A stretch of 64,000 nt of DNA from Rhizobium sp. ICMP 5592. GTDB taxonomy: Bacteria > Pseudomonadota > Alphaproteobacteria > Rhizobiales > Rhizobiaceae. The stretch's first letter is position 1; every line of letters begins with the position of its first letter. The stretch spans positions 187,893 to 251,892 of the forward strand of contig NZ_QSNT01000003.1 of the NCBI RefSeq assembly GCF_009498525.1, read 5' to 3'. Both the position numbers and the translations under genes were made by a program. This document shows positions 35,637-45,355 of the stretch, piece by piece. A model generated the notes under the pieces. It saw only the letters and a list, made by a program, of their open reading frames with translations, had not been told where the DNA came from and did no database searches.

Positions 35637-37756
35637 CTCGCATCCTTGCGCAGCCAGACCTTGTTGTCGTGAACGGCCGCGCCGCCATACGGCGCGACGG
35701 GATCGGCGCCGGTGAGCACATTGATCCCCTCGCCGTCGACATGCGCTTTGTTCGGCCACAAGCCCTCGGCGATCAGCACACCGGGCTTTACCTCCGTCGT
35801 AACCCGCGCATGGAGGCGGATATCGCCCCTGATATTGCCGATCTGGACGAGATCGCCGTCGATTACTTCGAGCGCTGCGGCGTCCGCCGGATTGATCATC
35901 ACCTCCGGGCGGCCTTCCTTCTGGCGCGAGGTCTTGGTTTCGGCAAAGCTCGAATTCAGAAAATTGCGCGCCGGCGACGTGGCAAGACGGAAGGGATGGT
36001 CGGGATCCGCGACTTCGATGACATCGACCTGATCGGGAAACTCCGGCAGCTCAATGTGCGGGCCGAGCAGGCCGACGGCTTCCGGCGGGCGATTCGGAGC
36101 GGGCTGACTGACCCAGTCCGGACGGAAACGGAACTTGCCATCGGGATGGGCGAAGCCGTTGAGGAAATGTGCCTCCGCGAAAGCCGGCTGACGGTCGAAC
36201 CATTTATGCTCGCGGAAGTAATCGTAATCCGGCAGGTCGCTATCCGACAGGAGACGATCGACCATCTCTCGCGCGGAAAAGCCGAAGCCGGGACGATCGG
36301 CGACGCCGAGGCGCTTGGCCAGTTCCTCGATGACGAAGAGATTGCTGCGCACCGTCGAAGGTGGTTCAACCAGCTTGGGGCCGAGCAGGATGTGGTTCTG
36401 GCCGCCGGCACGGTAGATATCGTCATGCTCGACGAACATCGTGGCGGGGATAACGATATCGGCCATCTCTGCGGTATCGGTCATGAACTGTTCATGCACG
36501 GCGACGAAGAGGTCGTTGCGGGCGAAGCCGCGCTTCACCAGCCGCTGTTCCGGCGCGATGTTCACCGGATTGGTGTTCTGGATCAGCATCGCCGTCACCG
36601 GCCCGCGATGGCGCAGCGCCACGGCGTCGCCGGTCAGCGCCCGGCCGATCTGCGACTGGTCGATCATGCGGATATCCTGATCCAGCATCGAGCGGCCGGT
36701 CAGTTCGCTGCCATCGATGCGGAAGATATCGCTGTTGGAATGGAAGGCACCGCCGCCCTCATATTGCCAGGAGCCGAGCACGGTGGCGATCGACGCCGCC
36801 GCGTGCATGGCGACCGCACCGTTGCGCTGGCGGGTAAAACCGTAGCCGAGACGGAAATAGGACTTCTTCGTCGTGCCGACGAGCTTGGCGAAGGCTTCGA
36901 TCTCATCCACCGACAGGCCGGTAATCGCTGCCGCCCATTCCGGTGTCTTCGTCTTCAGATGCGCTTCCAGACCGGCGGGATCGTCTGCGTATTTCGCCAT
37001 ATAGGTGCGGTCGGCATAGCCGTCACGGAAGGCGATGTGCATGACGGCGCAGGCGAGCGCCGCATCCGTGCCCGGTTTGACGATCAGCGCCAGGTCGGCC
37101 TGTTTCATCGTCGGATTGTCGTAGATATCGATGACGACGATCTTGGCGCCGCGCTCCTTGCGCGACTTCACCGCATGGGTCATCACGTTGACCTGGGTGG
37201 CAACCGCATTGGTGCCCCAGATCACGACGCAATCGGTGCGGCCCATTTCATGCGGGTCCGGGCCGCGTAGCGTGCCTGTCGCCATGGTGAAGCCGGTCCA
37301 GGCGGGATTGGTGCAGATCGAGGAGAAGAAGCCGGAATAGCGCTTGGCATGGCGCAGGCGATTGATGCTGTCGCGCTGCACCAGGCCCATGGTGCCGGCA
37401 TAATAATAGGGCCAGACAGCCTCGCTGCCGTCCTTAGCCTCCGCCTTGACGAAGGCATTGGCGATCTCGTCCAGCGCGTCGTCCCAGGAGAGCTCTTGCC
37501 AGCGCCCCTCGCCCTTGGCGCCAGCCCGGCGCAGCGGCTTCATCAGCCGGTCGGGATGATAAAGCCGCTCGGCATAGCGGGCGACCTTGGCGCAGATAAC
37601 GCCTGACGTATAGGAATGATCCCTCGCGCCGCGTACGCGACCGACCTTGCCATCCTCGGTCAGATCGATCTCCAGCGCGCAGGTGGAGGGACAGTCGTGC
37701 GGACAGGCCGTGTGGCCTATCTTGGATTTGGCTGGAATGGGGGTCGCAATGTTCAT
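35633..37756 (-). CDS. Molybdopterin (bis-MGD) oxidoreductase with N-terminal 4Fe-4S motif
   Basis: The 707-residue product is a DMSO-reductase-family catalytic subunit. It has a four-cysteine cluster motif CPHDCPSTC with a fourth cysteine in GVICAKVARYAERLY, a bis-MGD body and a C-terminal dinucleotide-binding domain with HARVTTEVKPGVLIAEGLWP. No twin-arginine signal is visible, so a cytosolic enzyme is likely. The physiological substrate is unknown. No small electron-transfer or membrane subunit is adjacent. ATG 37756 is preferred over the longer frame to 37816. It overlaps the NUDIX gene by four bases. Confidence 0.88.
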   Translation of the reverse strand: MNIATPIPAKSKIGHTACPHDCPSTCALEIDLTEDGKVGRVRGARDHSYTSGVICAKVARYAERLYHPDRLMKPLRRAGAKGEGRWQELSWDDALDEIANAFVKAEAKDGSEAVWPYYYAGTMGLVQRDSINRLRHAKRYSGFFSSICTNPAWTGFTMATGTLRGPDPHEMGRTDCVVIWGTNAVATQVNVMTHAVKSRKERGAKIVVIDIYDNPTMKQADLALIVKPGTDAALACAVMHIAFRDGYADRTYMAKYADDPAGLEAHLKTKTPEWAAAITGLSVDEIEAFAKLVGTTKKSYFRLGYGFTRQRNGAVAMHAAASIATVLGSWQYEGGGAFHSNSDIFRIDGSELTGRSMLDQDIRMIDQSQIGRALTGDAVALRHRGPVTAMLIQNTNPVNIAPEQRLVKRGFARNDLFVAVHEQFMTDTAEMADIVIPATMFVEHDDIYRAGGQNHILLGPKLVEPPSTVRSNLFVIEELAKRLGVADRPGFGFSAREMVDRLLSDSDLPDYDYFREHKWFDRQPAFAEAHFLNGFAHPDGKFRFRPDWVSQPAPNRPPEAVGLLGPHIELPEFPDQVDVIEVADPDHPFRLATSPARNFLNSSFAETKTSRQKEGRPEVMINPADAAALEVIDGDLVQIGNIRGDIRLHARVTTEVKPGVLIAEGLWPNKAHVDGEGINVLTGADPVAPYGGAAVHDNKVWLRKDAR

Positions 37757-37793
37757 GATGTTTGTATATTTCAAGCCATGCCCAGCCAAAAGG

Positions 37794-37799
37794 TATAAT
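37794..37799 (+). promoter_or_regulatory. Candidate -10 element upstream of rlmJ
   Basis: A perfect TATAAT lies 38 bases before the rlmJ start and 38 bases from the divergent oxidoreductase start. No good -35 is visible at 16-18 bases, so this remains a single-element match. Confidence 0.3.
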
Positions 37800-37837
37800 C
37801 TGACCCATCGCAACAATTCATGCGGACTTCACCGACA

Positions 37838-38689
37838 ATGAACTATCGGCATATCTACCACGCGGGCAATTTCGCCGATGTGCTGAAGCACGCGGTCTTT
37901 GCCCGGCTCGTCCGCTACATGCAGAACAAGGACAAGGCGTTCCGCGTTCTGGATACCCATGCCGGCATCGGGCTCTATGATCTCTCTTCGGAGGAAGCAC
38001 AGAAGACCGGCGAATGGCAGGACGGTATCGGCCGGCTTCTCGACGCCGAGCTCGTGCCGCAGCTCGCCGATCTGCTGGAGCCCTATCTGACTGCCGTTCG
38101 CGAGCTCAATCCCGATGGCGGCCTGCAATTCTATCCCGGCTCGCCGAAGCTTGCCCGCATGCTGTTCCGCCCGCAGGACCGGCTGTCTGCCATGGAACTG
38201 CACCCCGAGGACTTCCAGCGGCTGCACCGCCTGTTCGAGGGCGACCACCATGCCCGCATCACCGAGCTCGACGGCTGGCTGGCGCTCGGCGCGCATCTGC
38301 CGCCGAAGGAGAAGCGCGGCATCGTACTGGTCGATCCGCCCTTCGAGGAAGACGGCGAATATGAGCGGCTGGCGGATGGCCTTGCCAAAGCCTGGCGCCG
38401 CTTTCCCGGCGGCACCTATTGCCTCTGGTATCCGATCAAGAAGGATGCGCCGATCAAGGCCTTCCACGAGACGCTGCAGGCATTGGAGATCCCCAAGATG
38501 CTCTGCGCAGAACTGACGGTCAAAAGCGACCGCGGCGTCATAGGGCTGACCGGCTCCGGCCTCATCATCGTCAACCCGCCCTTCACGCTGAAGGACGAGC
38601 TGCATGCGCTGTTGCCGGCGCTGAAGGATATGCTGGCGCAGGACCGTTTCGCCTCGCAGCGAGCCTTCTGGCTGCGCGGCGAGCACTGA
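37838..38689 (+). CDS. rlmJ: 23S rRNA (adenine2030-N6)-methyltransferase RlmJ
   Basis: The 283-residue methyltransferase modifies A2030 of 23S rRNA using S-adenosylmethionine. Features are the N-terminal MNYRHIYHAGNFADVLKHAV, the SAM loop VLDTHAGIGLYDL, and the catalytic IVLVDPPFEEDGEYERL with its DPPF motif. The start at 37838 matches the conserved family N-terminus. An earlier ATG at 37820 adds six non-conserved residues. Its own promoter probably lies in the divergent gap with the molybdopterin enzyme. Confidence 0.94.
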   Translation: MNYRHIYHAGNFADVLKHAVFARLVRYMQNKDKAFRVLDTHAGIGLYDLSSEEAQKTGEWQDGIGRLLDAELVPQLADLLEPYLTAVRELNPDGGLQFYPGSPKLARMLFRPQDRLSAMELHPEDFQRLHRLFEGDHHARITELDGWLALGAHLPPKEKRGIVLVDPPFEEDGEYERLADGLAKAWRRFPGGTYCLWYPIKKDAPIKAFHETLQALEIPKMLCAELTVKSDRGVIGLTGSGLIIVNPPFTLKDELHALLPALKDMLAQDRFASQRAFWLRGEH

Positions 38690-38719
38690 ATTTCATTCCG
38701 TACACGACAAGGTGAATCC

Positions 38720-39316
38720 ATGAAGCTGCTCTGCTCGCCCACCTCCCCTTTTTCCAGCAAGGTGCGGATGGCCGCACGGCATCTCGGCATCGAGATCAAC
38801 GAAATCCGCGTCGATACCAATGCCGGGCCTAACGTGCTGGTCGACAATAATCCGCTCGGCAAGATCCCGACGCTGTTGACGGATGACGGCGAAGCGATCT
38901 TCGACAGCCGCTCCATCATGCATTATTTCCACCGGCTGAAGGGCAAGACGCTCTATCCCGCCAAGGATGGCAAGCGCACCGAAGCCGAGGTGCTGGAAGC
39001 GCTCTGCGACGGCACCGCCGAATGCCTGCTGTCGATCGTCTACGAACGCCGCCTGCGCGATCCGGACAAGCAGCATCAGCCCTGGATTGACCGCCAGTGG
39101 ACGAAGGTCGGCCGCGCCCTCACCCATCTCAATGCCGAGCCGCCGAAGATCGGCAAGAAGCTGCATGGCGGGCATTTTGCGCTGGCCGCCTTACTTGGCT
39201 ATCTGCAACTTCGCTTCGAAGGACAGTGGGAAGCGGACCACGCCGATCTGATCGCCTGGGTGCGCAAGTTCGAAAAGCATTTTCCCGACTATCAGGCGAT
39301 GAAGCCTCAGGGCTGA
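38720..39316 (+). CDS. Glutathione S-transferase family protein
   Basis: The 198-residue product has the thioredoxin-like N-terminal domain (LLCSPTSPFSSKVRMAARHL), the conserved NPLGKIPTLLTDDGEAIFDS (glutathione gamma-glutamyl site) and an all-helical C-terminal domain. It may conjugate glutathione or act in peroxide or stress metabolism. The substrate cannot be inferred. It starts 30 bases after rlmJ behind AAGGTG, so it is probably co-transcribed with it. Confidence 0.88.
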   Translation: MKLLCSPTSPFSSKVRMAARHLGIEINEIRVDTNAGPNVLVDNNPLGKIPTLLTDDGEAIFDSRSIMHYFHRLKGKTLYPAKDGKRTEAEVLEALCDGTAECLLSIVYERRLRDPDKQHQPWIDRQWTKVGRALTHLNAEPPKIGKKLHGGHFALAALLGYLQLRFEGQWEADHADLIAWVRKFEKHFPDYQAMKPQG

Positions 39317-39362
39317 CCCGTTAGCGCGCTCGATAAACTACGGTTTTCTTCAATAAATCGCT

Positions 39363-40586
39363 TCAATCAGCCGTCGTGAATACGGCTTGAACAAATTCGT
39401 TTTTACCCGGCAAGTCCTTTACTTGACGCCCGCGCGCGAAGACAAGCGTTCTCCAGGCATGCCTCCTGGTAACTGCAACGGTAATCTCAACGTTGGTATC
39501 ATTGTCCGTGATACTCTTACCAACGGCGCGAAGAGCAGGATATCCGTAAACAAGCACAGGCTCCCACTCCGAGCTAATGCTAATATCCGAAGCGAGCGTG
39601 CTCTTAATGGCGTTGGCATAGGTAAGATTACTAATACTATCCAACTCCAACTGTTCATAACCAAAGAGCGCTTCTGCGAGTTGCGCGTTCGCCGCGAAGT
39701 AGAACACACGACCACTGTTTGTCTTCAACTCCTCCGCCTGCCACATCCTGGCAATGGGGGCGGAGCGATTGTTGACGGGATTGGTCCAAAGTCTGGCCGC
39801 ATAAATATTGCGATTAGCCCATAGACCTTCGGTTTGCACGTACACTACAAAACAATACAGGGCCAAAGCGAGACATGTTCCTACTCCAATACGGAATTTG
39901 GACGACGTTCCAACGACCTCAGTTCTGCCATGATCATAACTCGCTGGCTTTCCGGCTGCCACCTGACGATATTGGTAGAATTGGGTAAACAGTGCAACGA
40001 TTGGGATACCAAGCCCGAGGCCTGCTAACCATACCTTTAACTCCCGAAAGAGAAAGAACTTTAGCCTGCCTTGATTCTTTGGGACGCCCACATGTATCCC
40101 CAATATTGCTTTACCTGGCGTCGTTCCCGTCAGTCCCATTGTCAGCGCAAGCACTAAAGCAGCGAGCGGCAAAAGGCATATTCCCCAGACGGTATCGTTT
40201 ATTTCGATAATTTTGATATACAAAGCGGGAGCGTAGAGCCGGCTTGCAAGCGTAATCGCAAACGCGAGCACCGATATCACAACAATATTGTCGATGAGTC
40301 TCGCCCAGAAACGTGACCATGGGCGCGCGCGAGTCGGCAAATCGAAATTTTCGGCTATGGATACTGCCGCTGCGCTTGGCAGCGAGGGCGGTATTGGCAA
40401 AAGCTCTGGTCGCACAAAAGCGCTTGCGAACTCCTCAACGTCCTGGGCACGTAACCACTTATCCGCCCCAGGGCTCCACAGAAGCGTTTCGCCTTTAACC
40501 GCTCCCGAGTGGATCAGTGCGCGTATCTCATCTTCTTCAACCGGCCCCAGATAGCCGTTCCCTACCCCGTAAAGCCACTTCGCCAT
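39363..40586 (-). CDS. GYF_2-RDD membrane protein of atypical composition
   Basis: The 407-residue protein begins with a GYF_2 domain (MAKWLYGVGNGYLGPVEEDE, residues 1-20, with GYLGP), then an RDD domain from about residue 87 (RPWSRFWARLIDNIVVISVL and TGTTPGKAILGIHVGVPKNQ). A C-terminal soluble region of about 160 residues matches no family that I recognise. Its codons are noticeably richer in A/T than those of its neighbours, which suggests recent acquisition. The function is unknown. GYF domains bind proline-rich peptides, so a role in recruiting partners at the membrane is conceivable. Confidence 0.82.
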   Translation of the reverse strand: MAKWLYGVGNGYLGPVEEDEIRALIHSGAVKGETLLWSPGADKWLRAQDVEEFASAFVRPELLPIPPSLPSAAAVSIAENFDLPTRARPWSRFWARLIDNIVVISVLAFAITLASRLYAPALYIKIIEINDTVWGICLLPLAALVLALTMGLTGTTPGKAILGIHVGVPKNQGRLKFFLFRELKVWLAGLGLGIPIVALFTQFYQYRQVAAGKPASYDHGRTEVVGTSSKFRIGVGTCLALALYCFVVYVQTEGLWANRNIYAARLWTNPVNNRSAPIARMWQAEELKTNSGRVFYFAANAQLAEALFGYEQLELDSISNLTYANAIKSTLASDISISSEWEPVLVYGYPALRAVGKSITDNDTNVEITVAVTRRHAWRTLVFARGRQVKDLPGKNEFVQAVFTTAD

Positions 40587-40701
40587 GTATATGTCCCCGT
40601 CCAACCACAACCATATAGACGGACTTCGACAAAAAATTCAAACGGCAAAGTTGAGGAAATTTCGAAACAACGAATGGATGGGACTTGTCCAGAAACGAAA
40701 A

Positions 40702-40724
40702 AAGCCGGGGCAAAACCCCGGCTT
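40702..40724 (-). terminator. Rho-independent terminator after the Omp25-like gene
   Basis: AAGCCGGGG and CCCCGGCTT form a perfect 9-bp stem around CAAAA, with TTTTTT following on the minus strand. It lies 26 bases beyond the outer-membrane gene stop. Confidence 0.85.
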
Positions 40725-40750
40725 CTTCGTCAGACATTGCTGTCAGATTA

Positions 40751-41383
40751 TTAGAACTTCACGCCGATACCGACCTTGACGCTCTGCTCGTCGTAACCGC
40801 GAGAGAAGTTGCCGGAGTCGAGGTCGAAGTTCTTCTTGCCGTAGTCGGTGTAACGGTACTCGAGACGAGCCGTTACGTTGTTGGTGATGAAGGTTTCAGC
40901 ACCTGCACCAACCGTGTAGCCAACAGCCGTCTTGCTGTCAGACGAGGTATCGTCGGAGAGCTTGTTCTGGCCGATTGCCAGACCGGCCGTGCCGTACAGC
41001 ATGAACGGGTTGAAGTCGTAACCGAGACGACCGCGAACCGAGCCGTTGACGCCGTTCTTGGCAGTCAGGCCGTTGCGGGTCGAGTCGATGCCAGCGTAAC
41101 CAAGGTCGGCTTCAACACCGTATACGATCTGGCCCTGCTGCCAGTTGTAGCCGGTGAAGGCCTCGCCGCCGAAGCCGTAGCCGTTGCCGTTGTGGCTGAA
41201 GTGACCCTTGTTCCAGTCGCCAGCACCGCCGATATAGAAACCGGACCAGTTGTTGATGGCCGGAGCCGCGTCCTGTGCAACAGGCGGCTGCGGAATCTGC
41301 TCTACGGCGTCAGCTGCATGAGCTGCATTGAAGCCGCCGATAGCAAAGGCGGAGACCATGAGGGTCTTGATAAGAGTACGCAT
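40751..41383 (-). CDS. Outer-membrane beta-barrel protein, Omp25/RopB type
   Basis: The 210-residue product has a Sec signal peptide (MRTLIKTLMVSAFAIGGFNA, cleaved after AHA) and an eight-stranded porin-like domain. NWSGFYIGGAGDWNKG starts the barrel, and it ends in the terminal phenylalanine of VKVGIGVKF, the usual BamA recognition end. Such proteins stabilise the rhizobial outer membrane and resemble Brucella Omp25/Omp31. The start at 41383 is supported by GAAAGGAGAAAAGT. It is likely highly expressed as a single gene. Confidence 0.93.
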   Translation of the reverse strand: MRTLIKTLMVSAFAIGGFNAAHAADAVEQIPQPPVAQDAAPAINNWSGFYIGGAGDWNKGHFSHNGNGYGFGGEAFTGYNWQQGQIVYGVEADLGYAGIDSTRNGLTAKNGVNGSVRGRLGYDFNPFMLYGTAGLAIGQNKLSDDTSSDSKTAVGYTVGAGAETFITNNVTARLEYRYTDYGKKNFDLDSGNFSRGYDEQSVKVGIGVKF

Positions 41384-41747
41384 ACTTTTCTCCTTTCAGG
41401 CTCGTGTTCTTCGTCTACTGTTGTCGACTTCGGAGCACCACGAGCAATTACTAAATGTCCCCTCCCGGATCGACACTGAAATTGGAATGCAAATGAGGAA
41501 ATCGAAGAGCTAAATTATGATATCATTGTGGCACACGCGTGGCTGAATTTCGATGTTGCTTCAGCGCAACAGGCGAATTGTTAACCATAACGAGTGGTTA
41601 AAGCGCGTATACTTATTTTATTCCAAATATATCTAAAGCTTTACACAGACAATCTTCGCCGCTTGTGTTGCATAAGCACCATTTCATATGGTGTATCGAC
41701 GCCCTATATGAGCTTCTGTTGGGTAACGGCGAGGAAAAGGCAGCATC
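41384..41747. other. 364-bp gene-free region with promoters for the Omp25-like gene and the SDR-uvrC unit
   Basis: The stretch is A/T-rich compared with its surroundings and has no plausible gene. Both adjoining genes point away from it. It includes the inverted repeat at 41581-41601. Good -10/-35 pairs could not be fixed by eye. Confidence 0.5.
41581..41601. promoter_or_regulatory. Inverted repeat containing a CtrA-like half-site
   Basis: TTAACCA at 41581-41587 is inverted as TGGTTAA at 41595-41601 around a 7-base spacer. TTAACCAT is the half-site described for the cell-cycle regulator CtrA in Caulobacter. The full TTAA-N7-TTAA spacing is absent, so CtrA binding is only a possibility. Confidence 0.28.
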
Positions 41748-42515
41748 TTGAGCCAGGAAAAACTACGCACCGCGCTGATAACGGGTGCATCAAAAAGAAT
41801 AGGCCGAGCAATGGCCGAGGATTTGTCGGCGAACGGCTTCGCGGTGGCACTGCACGCCAACCGATCGTTCGCCGAGGCGGTCGAGATCGTGGCCGAATTG
41901 CGGCAAAAGGGCAAAAAGGCGATTGCGATCAAGGCCGACCTGCAAAATGCGGCAGAGACATCGACGCTGATCGAAAGGGTCGTTTCGGAGCTCGGGCCGC
42001 TGGATTTGCTGGTCAACAACGCCTCGGTCTTCCAGGGTGATTCTGCCGACCGGTTTGACGCCGAGGCCTTTGACGCGCATTTCGCCGTGCATGTCCGCGC
42101 ACCCTCGATCCTCGCCGCCGATTTCGCACGCCAGCTTCCGGACGGCGTTCCCGGGCTGATCATCAACATCGTCGACCAGCGCGTCTGGGCGCTCAATCCG
42201 CGCTTCTATTCCTATACGCTGTCGAAGGCGGCACTTTGGACGGCGACTCAGACGATGGCGCAGAGCTTTGCGCCGCGCATCCGCGTCAACGCCATCGGCC
42301 CGGGGCCAACGGTGCGCAGCGTCCGGCAGACGGAAGAGGACTTTCAGGCGCAGATCGACGGCCTCATATTGAAGGCCGCGCCCGGGCTTGGGGAATTCGG
42401 CCGTACCGCCCGCTTTCTTTTTGACACGCCCTCGATCACGGGCCAAATGATAGCGCTCGATGGCGGCCAGCACCTTGCCTGGGAAACGCCTGATGTGTCG
42501 GAGAGCATGGAATGA
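41748..42515 (+). CDS. Short-chain dehydrogenase/reductase, FolM/PTR1-like
   Basis: The 255-residue SDR has the cofactor motif [19 protein letters not shown] and the NNASVF segment. The catalytic pair is in [14 protein letters not shown] (YxxxK). The TGxxxRIG pattern is typical of the pteridine reductase/FolM subgroup, so reduction of a pterin is a reasonable guess. The start is TTG at 41748, with GAGGAAAAGG upstream. The next in-frame ATG would remove the Rossmann motif. It overlaps uvrC by four bases, so translation is coupled. Confidence 0.85.
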   Translation: MSQEKLRTALITGASKRIGRAMAEDLSANGFAVALHANRSFAEAVEIVAELRQKGKKAIAIKADLQNAAETSTLIERVVSELGPLDLLVNNASVFQGDSADRFDAEAFDAHFAVHVRAPSILAADFARQLPDGVPGLIINIVDQRVWALNPRFYSYTLSKAALWTATQTMAQSFAPRIRVNAIGPGPTVRSVRQTEEDFQAQIDGLILKAAPGLGEFGRTARFLFDTPSITGQMIALDGGQHLAWETPDVSESME

Positions 42516-44554
42516 ACGGACGAAAGCTGCCCGACGGCGGCATTCTCTATGACGAATCAGAGGATACTGAAGACGACATCGAGGTAGAGGGCGATGCCGG
42601 CGCCTCCCCTGTCGTGCCCGTCGACTGGAACGAAGGCGGCAAGAACGAAACCGGCCTGCGCGGCGCCGAACTGATCGCCGAATTCGTCAAGCGCCTACCG
42701 AACAATCCCGGCGTCTACCGCATGTTCAACGAGGCCGGCGACGTGCTCTATGTCGGCAAGGCGCGCAGCCTGAAGAAGCGTGTCGCCAACTATGCGATGG
42801 GCCGGGTGCATTCCAACCGCATCGCCCGCATGGTGCGCGAAACCGCCAACATGGAGTTCGTCACCACCCGCACCGAAACCGAAGCGCTACTGCTGGAAGC
42901 GAATCTGATCAAGCGCTTGCGGCCGCGCTTCAATGTATTGCTGCGGGACGACAAGTCATTCCCTTATATTCTCATCACCGGTAATCATCGGGCACCGGCA
43001 ATCTTCAAGCATCGCGGCGCGCGGGCGCGCAAGGGCGAGTATTTTGGCCCCTTCGCCTCGGCCGGCGCCGTTGGCCGCACTATCAATTCGCTGCAACGCG
43101 CCTTTCTGATCCGCACCTGCGCCGACAGCGTCTTCGAAACCCGCACCCGGCCCTGCCTGCTCTATCAGATCAAACGCTGTTCCGGCCCCTGCACGCATGA
43201 GATCAGCGATGCAGGGTATGCCGAGCTGGTGCAGGAGGCGAAGGATTTCCTGTCCGGCAAGAGCCAGAACGTCAAGGCGCATATGGCCGAGGCGATGAAT
43301 GCCGCCGCCGAAGACCTCGATTTCGAGCGCGCCGCCGTTTTTCGTGACCGGCTGGCGGCGCTGTCACATGTGCAGAGCCACCAGGGCATCAACCCCGCCG
43401 GCGTCGAAGAAGCCGATGTCTTTGCCATCCATCACGAGGGTGGCATTTCCTGTATTCAGGTCTTCTTCTTCCGCACCGGCCAGAACTGGGGCAACCGTGC
43501 CTATTTCCCGAAGGCCGACCCATCGCTTTCCAGCGCCGAAGTGTTGAATTCATTCCTGGCGCAGTTCTACGACGACAAGCCGGTGCCGAAACAAATCCTG
43601 CTGTCGGAGACAGTGGAGGAGATCGAACTGCTGGCGGCAGCACTGAGCGAGAAAGCGGGGCACAAGGTCTCTATCCTCGTGCCGCAGCGTGGCGAGAAAC
43701 GCGATCTGGTGGATCATGTCGTCGCCAATGCCCGCGAGGCACATGGCCGCAAGCTTGCCGAAACCGCCTCGCAGTCGCGGTTGCTCGAAGGCTTCAAGGA
43801 GACCTTCCAGCTTCCCTACGTGCCGCAGCGTATCGAGATTTACGACAATTCTCACATCATGGGCACGAATGCGGTCGGCGGCATGGTGGTGGCCGGGCCG
43901 GAAGGCTTCGTCAAAGGCCAGTACCGCAAGTTCAACATCAAATCGACCGACATCACCCCCGGCGACGACTTCGGCATGATGCGCGAAGTGATGACGAGGC
44001 GCTTCTCTCGCCTGCTGAAGGAAGAGGGCATACCGGACCGCAGCGGCGCGGCGGAGGCTACCGCCGTGGATGCAGCCAATCAACCCTTCCCCGCCTGGCC
44101 GGACGTCATCCTCATCGACGGTGGTCAGGGGCAGATGACGGCAGTGCGCGCCATTCTGGAAGAGCTGGGAATCACCGACAGCGTCATCGCCATCGGCGTT
44201 GCCAAGGGCGTCGACCGCGATGCCGGCCGCGAGCGTTTCTTCGCCCCTTCCCGCGAGAGCTTCACCCTGCCGCCGCGCGATCCCGTGCTCTACTTCATCC
44301 AGCGCATGCGCGACGAGGCGCATCGCTTCGCGATCGGTTCGCACCGGGCGCGGCGCAAGAAGGAGATGGTCAAGAACCCGCTGGATGAAATCGGCGGCAT
44401 CGGCCCTTCTCGCAAGCGGGCGCTGCTGCAGCACTTCGGCACCGCCAAGGCCGTGTCACGCGCAGCGCTTTCCGACCTGATGGCGGTCGAAGGCATATCG
44501 GAAGCCGTGGCAACGCAGGTCTACAACCATTTTCACGAGGACGCCGCGAAATAA
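42512..44554 (+). CDS. uvrC: Excinuclease ABC subunit C
   Basis: The 680-residue protein makes the two incisions of nucleotide excision repair. The GIY-YIG nuclease domain starts at about residue 67 ([20 protein letters not shown]), then come a UVR motif (about 250-290), the RNase H-like nuclease domain with [19 protein letters not shown] and [11 protein letters not shown], and C-terminal HhH motifs ([18 protein letters not shown]). Relative to E. coli there is an acidic N-terminal extension of about 60 residues, as in other rhizobia. ATG 42512 overlaps the SDR stop. Confidence 0.95.
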   Translation: MNGRKLPDGGILYDESEDTEDDIEVEGDAGASPVVPVDWNEGGKNETGLRGAELIAEFVKRLPNNPGVYRMFNEAGDVLYVGKARSLKKRVANYAMGRVHSNRIARMVRETANMEFVTTRTETEALLLEANLIKRLRPRFNVLLRDDKSFPYILITGNHRAPAIFKHRGARARKGEYFGPFASAGAVGRTINSLQRAFLIRTCADSVFETRTRPCLLYQIKRCSGPCTHEISDAGYAELVQEAKDFLSGKSQNVKAHMAEAMNAAAEDLDFERAAVFRDRLAALSHVQSHQGINPAGVEEADVFAIHHEGGISCIQVFFFRTGQNWGNRAYFPKADPSLSSAEVLNSFLAQFYDDKPVPKQILLSETVEEIELLAAALSEKAGHKVSILVPQRGEKRDLVDHVVANAREAHGRKLAETASQSRLLEGFKETFQLPYVPQRIEIYDNSHIMGTNAVGGMVVAGPEGFVKGQYRKFNIKSTDITPGDDFGMMREVMTRRFSRLLKEEGIPDRSGAAEATAVDAANQPFPAWPDVILIDGGQGQMTAVRAILEELGITDSVIAIGVAKGVDRDAGRERFFAPSRESFTLPPRDPVLYFIQRMRDEAHRFAIGSHRARRKKEMVKNPLDEIGGIGPSRKRALLQHFGTAKAVSRAALSDLMAVEGISEAVATQVYNHFHEDAAK

Positions 44555-44653
44555 GAACAGCCCGTCGCAAATTCCACGGAATAACGACGAAAAAACAGAA
44601 ACAATGTTGACGGTAAGGTTCTCAAACCATCATCTAGGACATGGTCTCAAAAA

Positions 44654-44705
44654 GTGCCGAGCGGTTTTTGGGCAAGATCATGCTAAATCAAATGACTGGA
44701 ACGAG
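44654..44705. repeat. Possible degenerate rhizobial intergenic repeat
   Basis: In the 213-base gap between uvrC and pgsA, this stretch (around GCGGTTTTTGGGCAAGATCA) resembles short sequences that recur between genes in Rhizobium genomes. The match is remembered, not searched, and the copy is not palindromic here. The rest of the gap holds nothing I can support beyond the pgsA promoter. Confidence 0.25.
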
Positions 44706-44767
44706 ATGGCGCCCTCAAGGACAAGTCCATTTCGGTCCAGTGAAACAACCGAAACGAAACGAACCCC

Positions 44768-45355
44768 ATGGCTTCGCGCGCATACAGCATTCCCAATCTG
44801 CTCACCTATGGCCGCATCCTCTGCGTACCGCTGATCGTCCTGTGCTTCTTCGTCGAAGGCAGATTGGAGGGATCCGATTTCGCGCGATGGGTAGCGCTCT
44901 GGATCTTCATCATCGCCTCGCTCACCGATTTCCTCGACGGTTATCTGGCGCGCATCTGGAATCAGACCTCGAATATAGGCCGCATGCTCGACCCGATCGC
45001 CGACAAACTGCTGGTCGCCTCGATCCTGCTGCTGGTTGCCGCCGACGGTACCATCGCCGGCTGGTCGCTCTGGGCGGCGATAATCATTCTGTGCCGCGAA
45101 ATCCTCGTCTCCGGCCTGCGCGAATATCTGGCGGCGCTGAAGGTCAGCGTGCCGGTGACCCGCATCGCCAAATGGAAGACGACCGCGCAGCTCGTCGCCA
45201 TCGCCTTCCTGCTGGCTGGGCCGGCGGGCGACAAAGTGCTACCCTATACGACGGAACTCGGCATCGTCCTGCTCTGGATCGCGGCGCTGCTGACGATCTA
45301 TACCGGCTACGATTATTTCCGCGCCGGCCTGAAGCATATCGTGGACGAAGAATGA
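44768..45355 (+). CDS. pgsA: CDP-diacylglycerol-glycerol-3-phosphate 3-phosphatidyltransferase
   Basis: The 195-residue integral membrane enzyme makes phosphatidylglycerol phosphate. The CDP-alcohol phosphotransferase motif is intact: D54, D57, G58, A61, R62, G71, D75 and D79 in DFLDGYLAR and GRMLDPIADK. Several hydrophobic segments span the membrane. The stop codon overlaps the start of moaD (ATGA). The pgsA-moaD-moaE order after uvrC is conserved in many Rhizobiales, although phospholipid and cofactor synthesis have no obvious link. Confidence 0.95.
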   Translation: MASRAYSIPNLLTYGRILCVPLIVLCFFVEGRLEGSDFARWVALWIFIIASLTDFLDGYLARIWNQTSNIGRMLDPIADKLLVASILLLVAADGTIAGWSLWAAIIILCREILVSGLREYLAALKVSVPVTRIAKWKTTAQLVAIAFLLAGPAGDKVLPYTTELGIVLLWIAALLTIYTGYDYFRAGLKHIVDEE

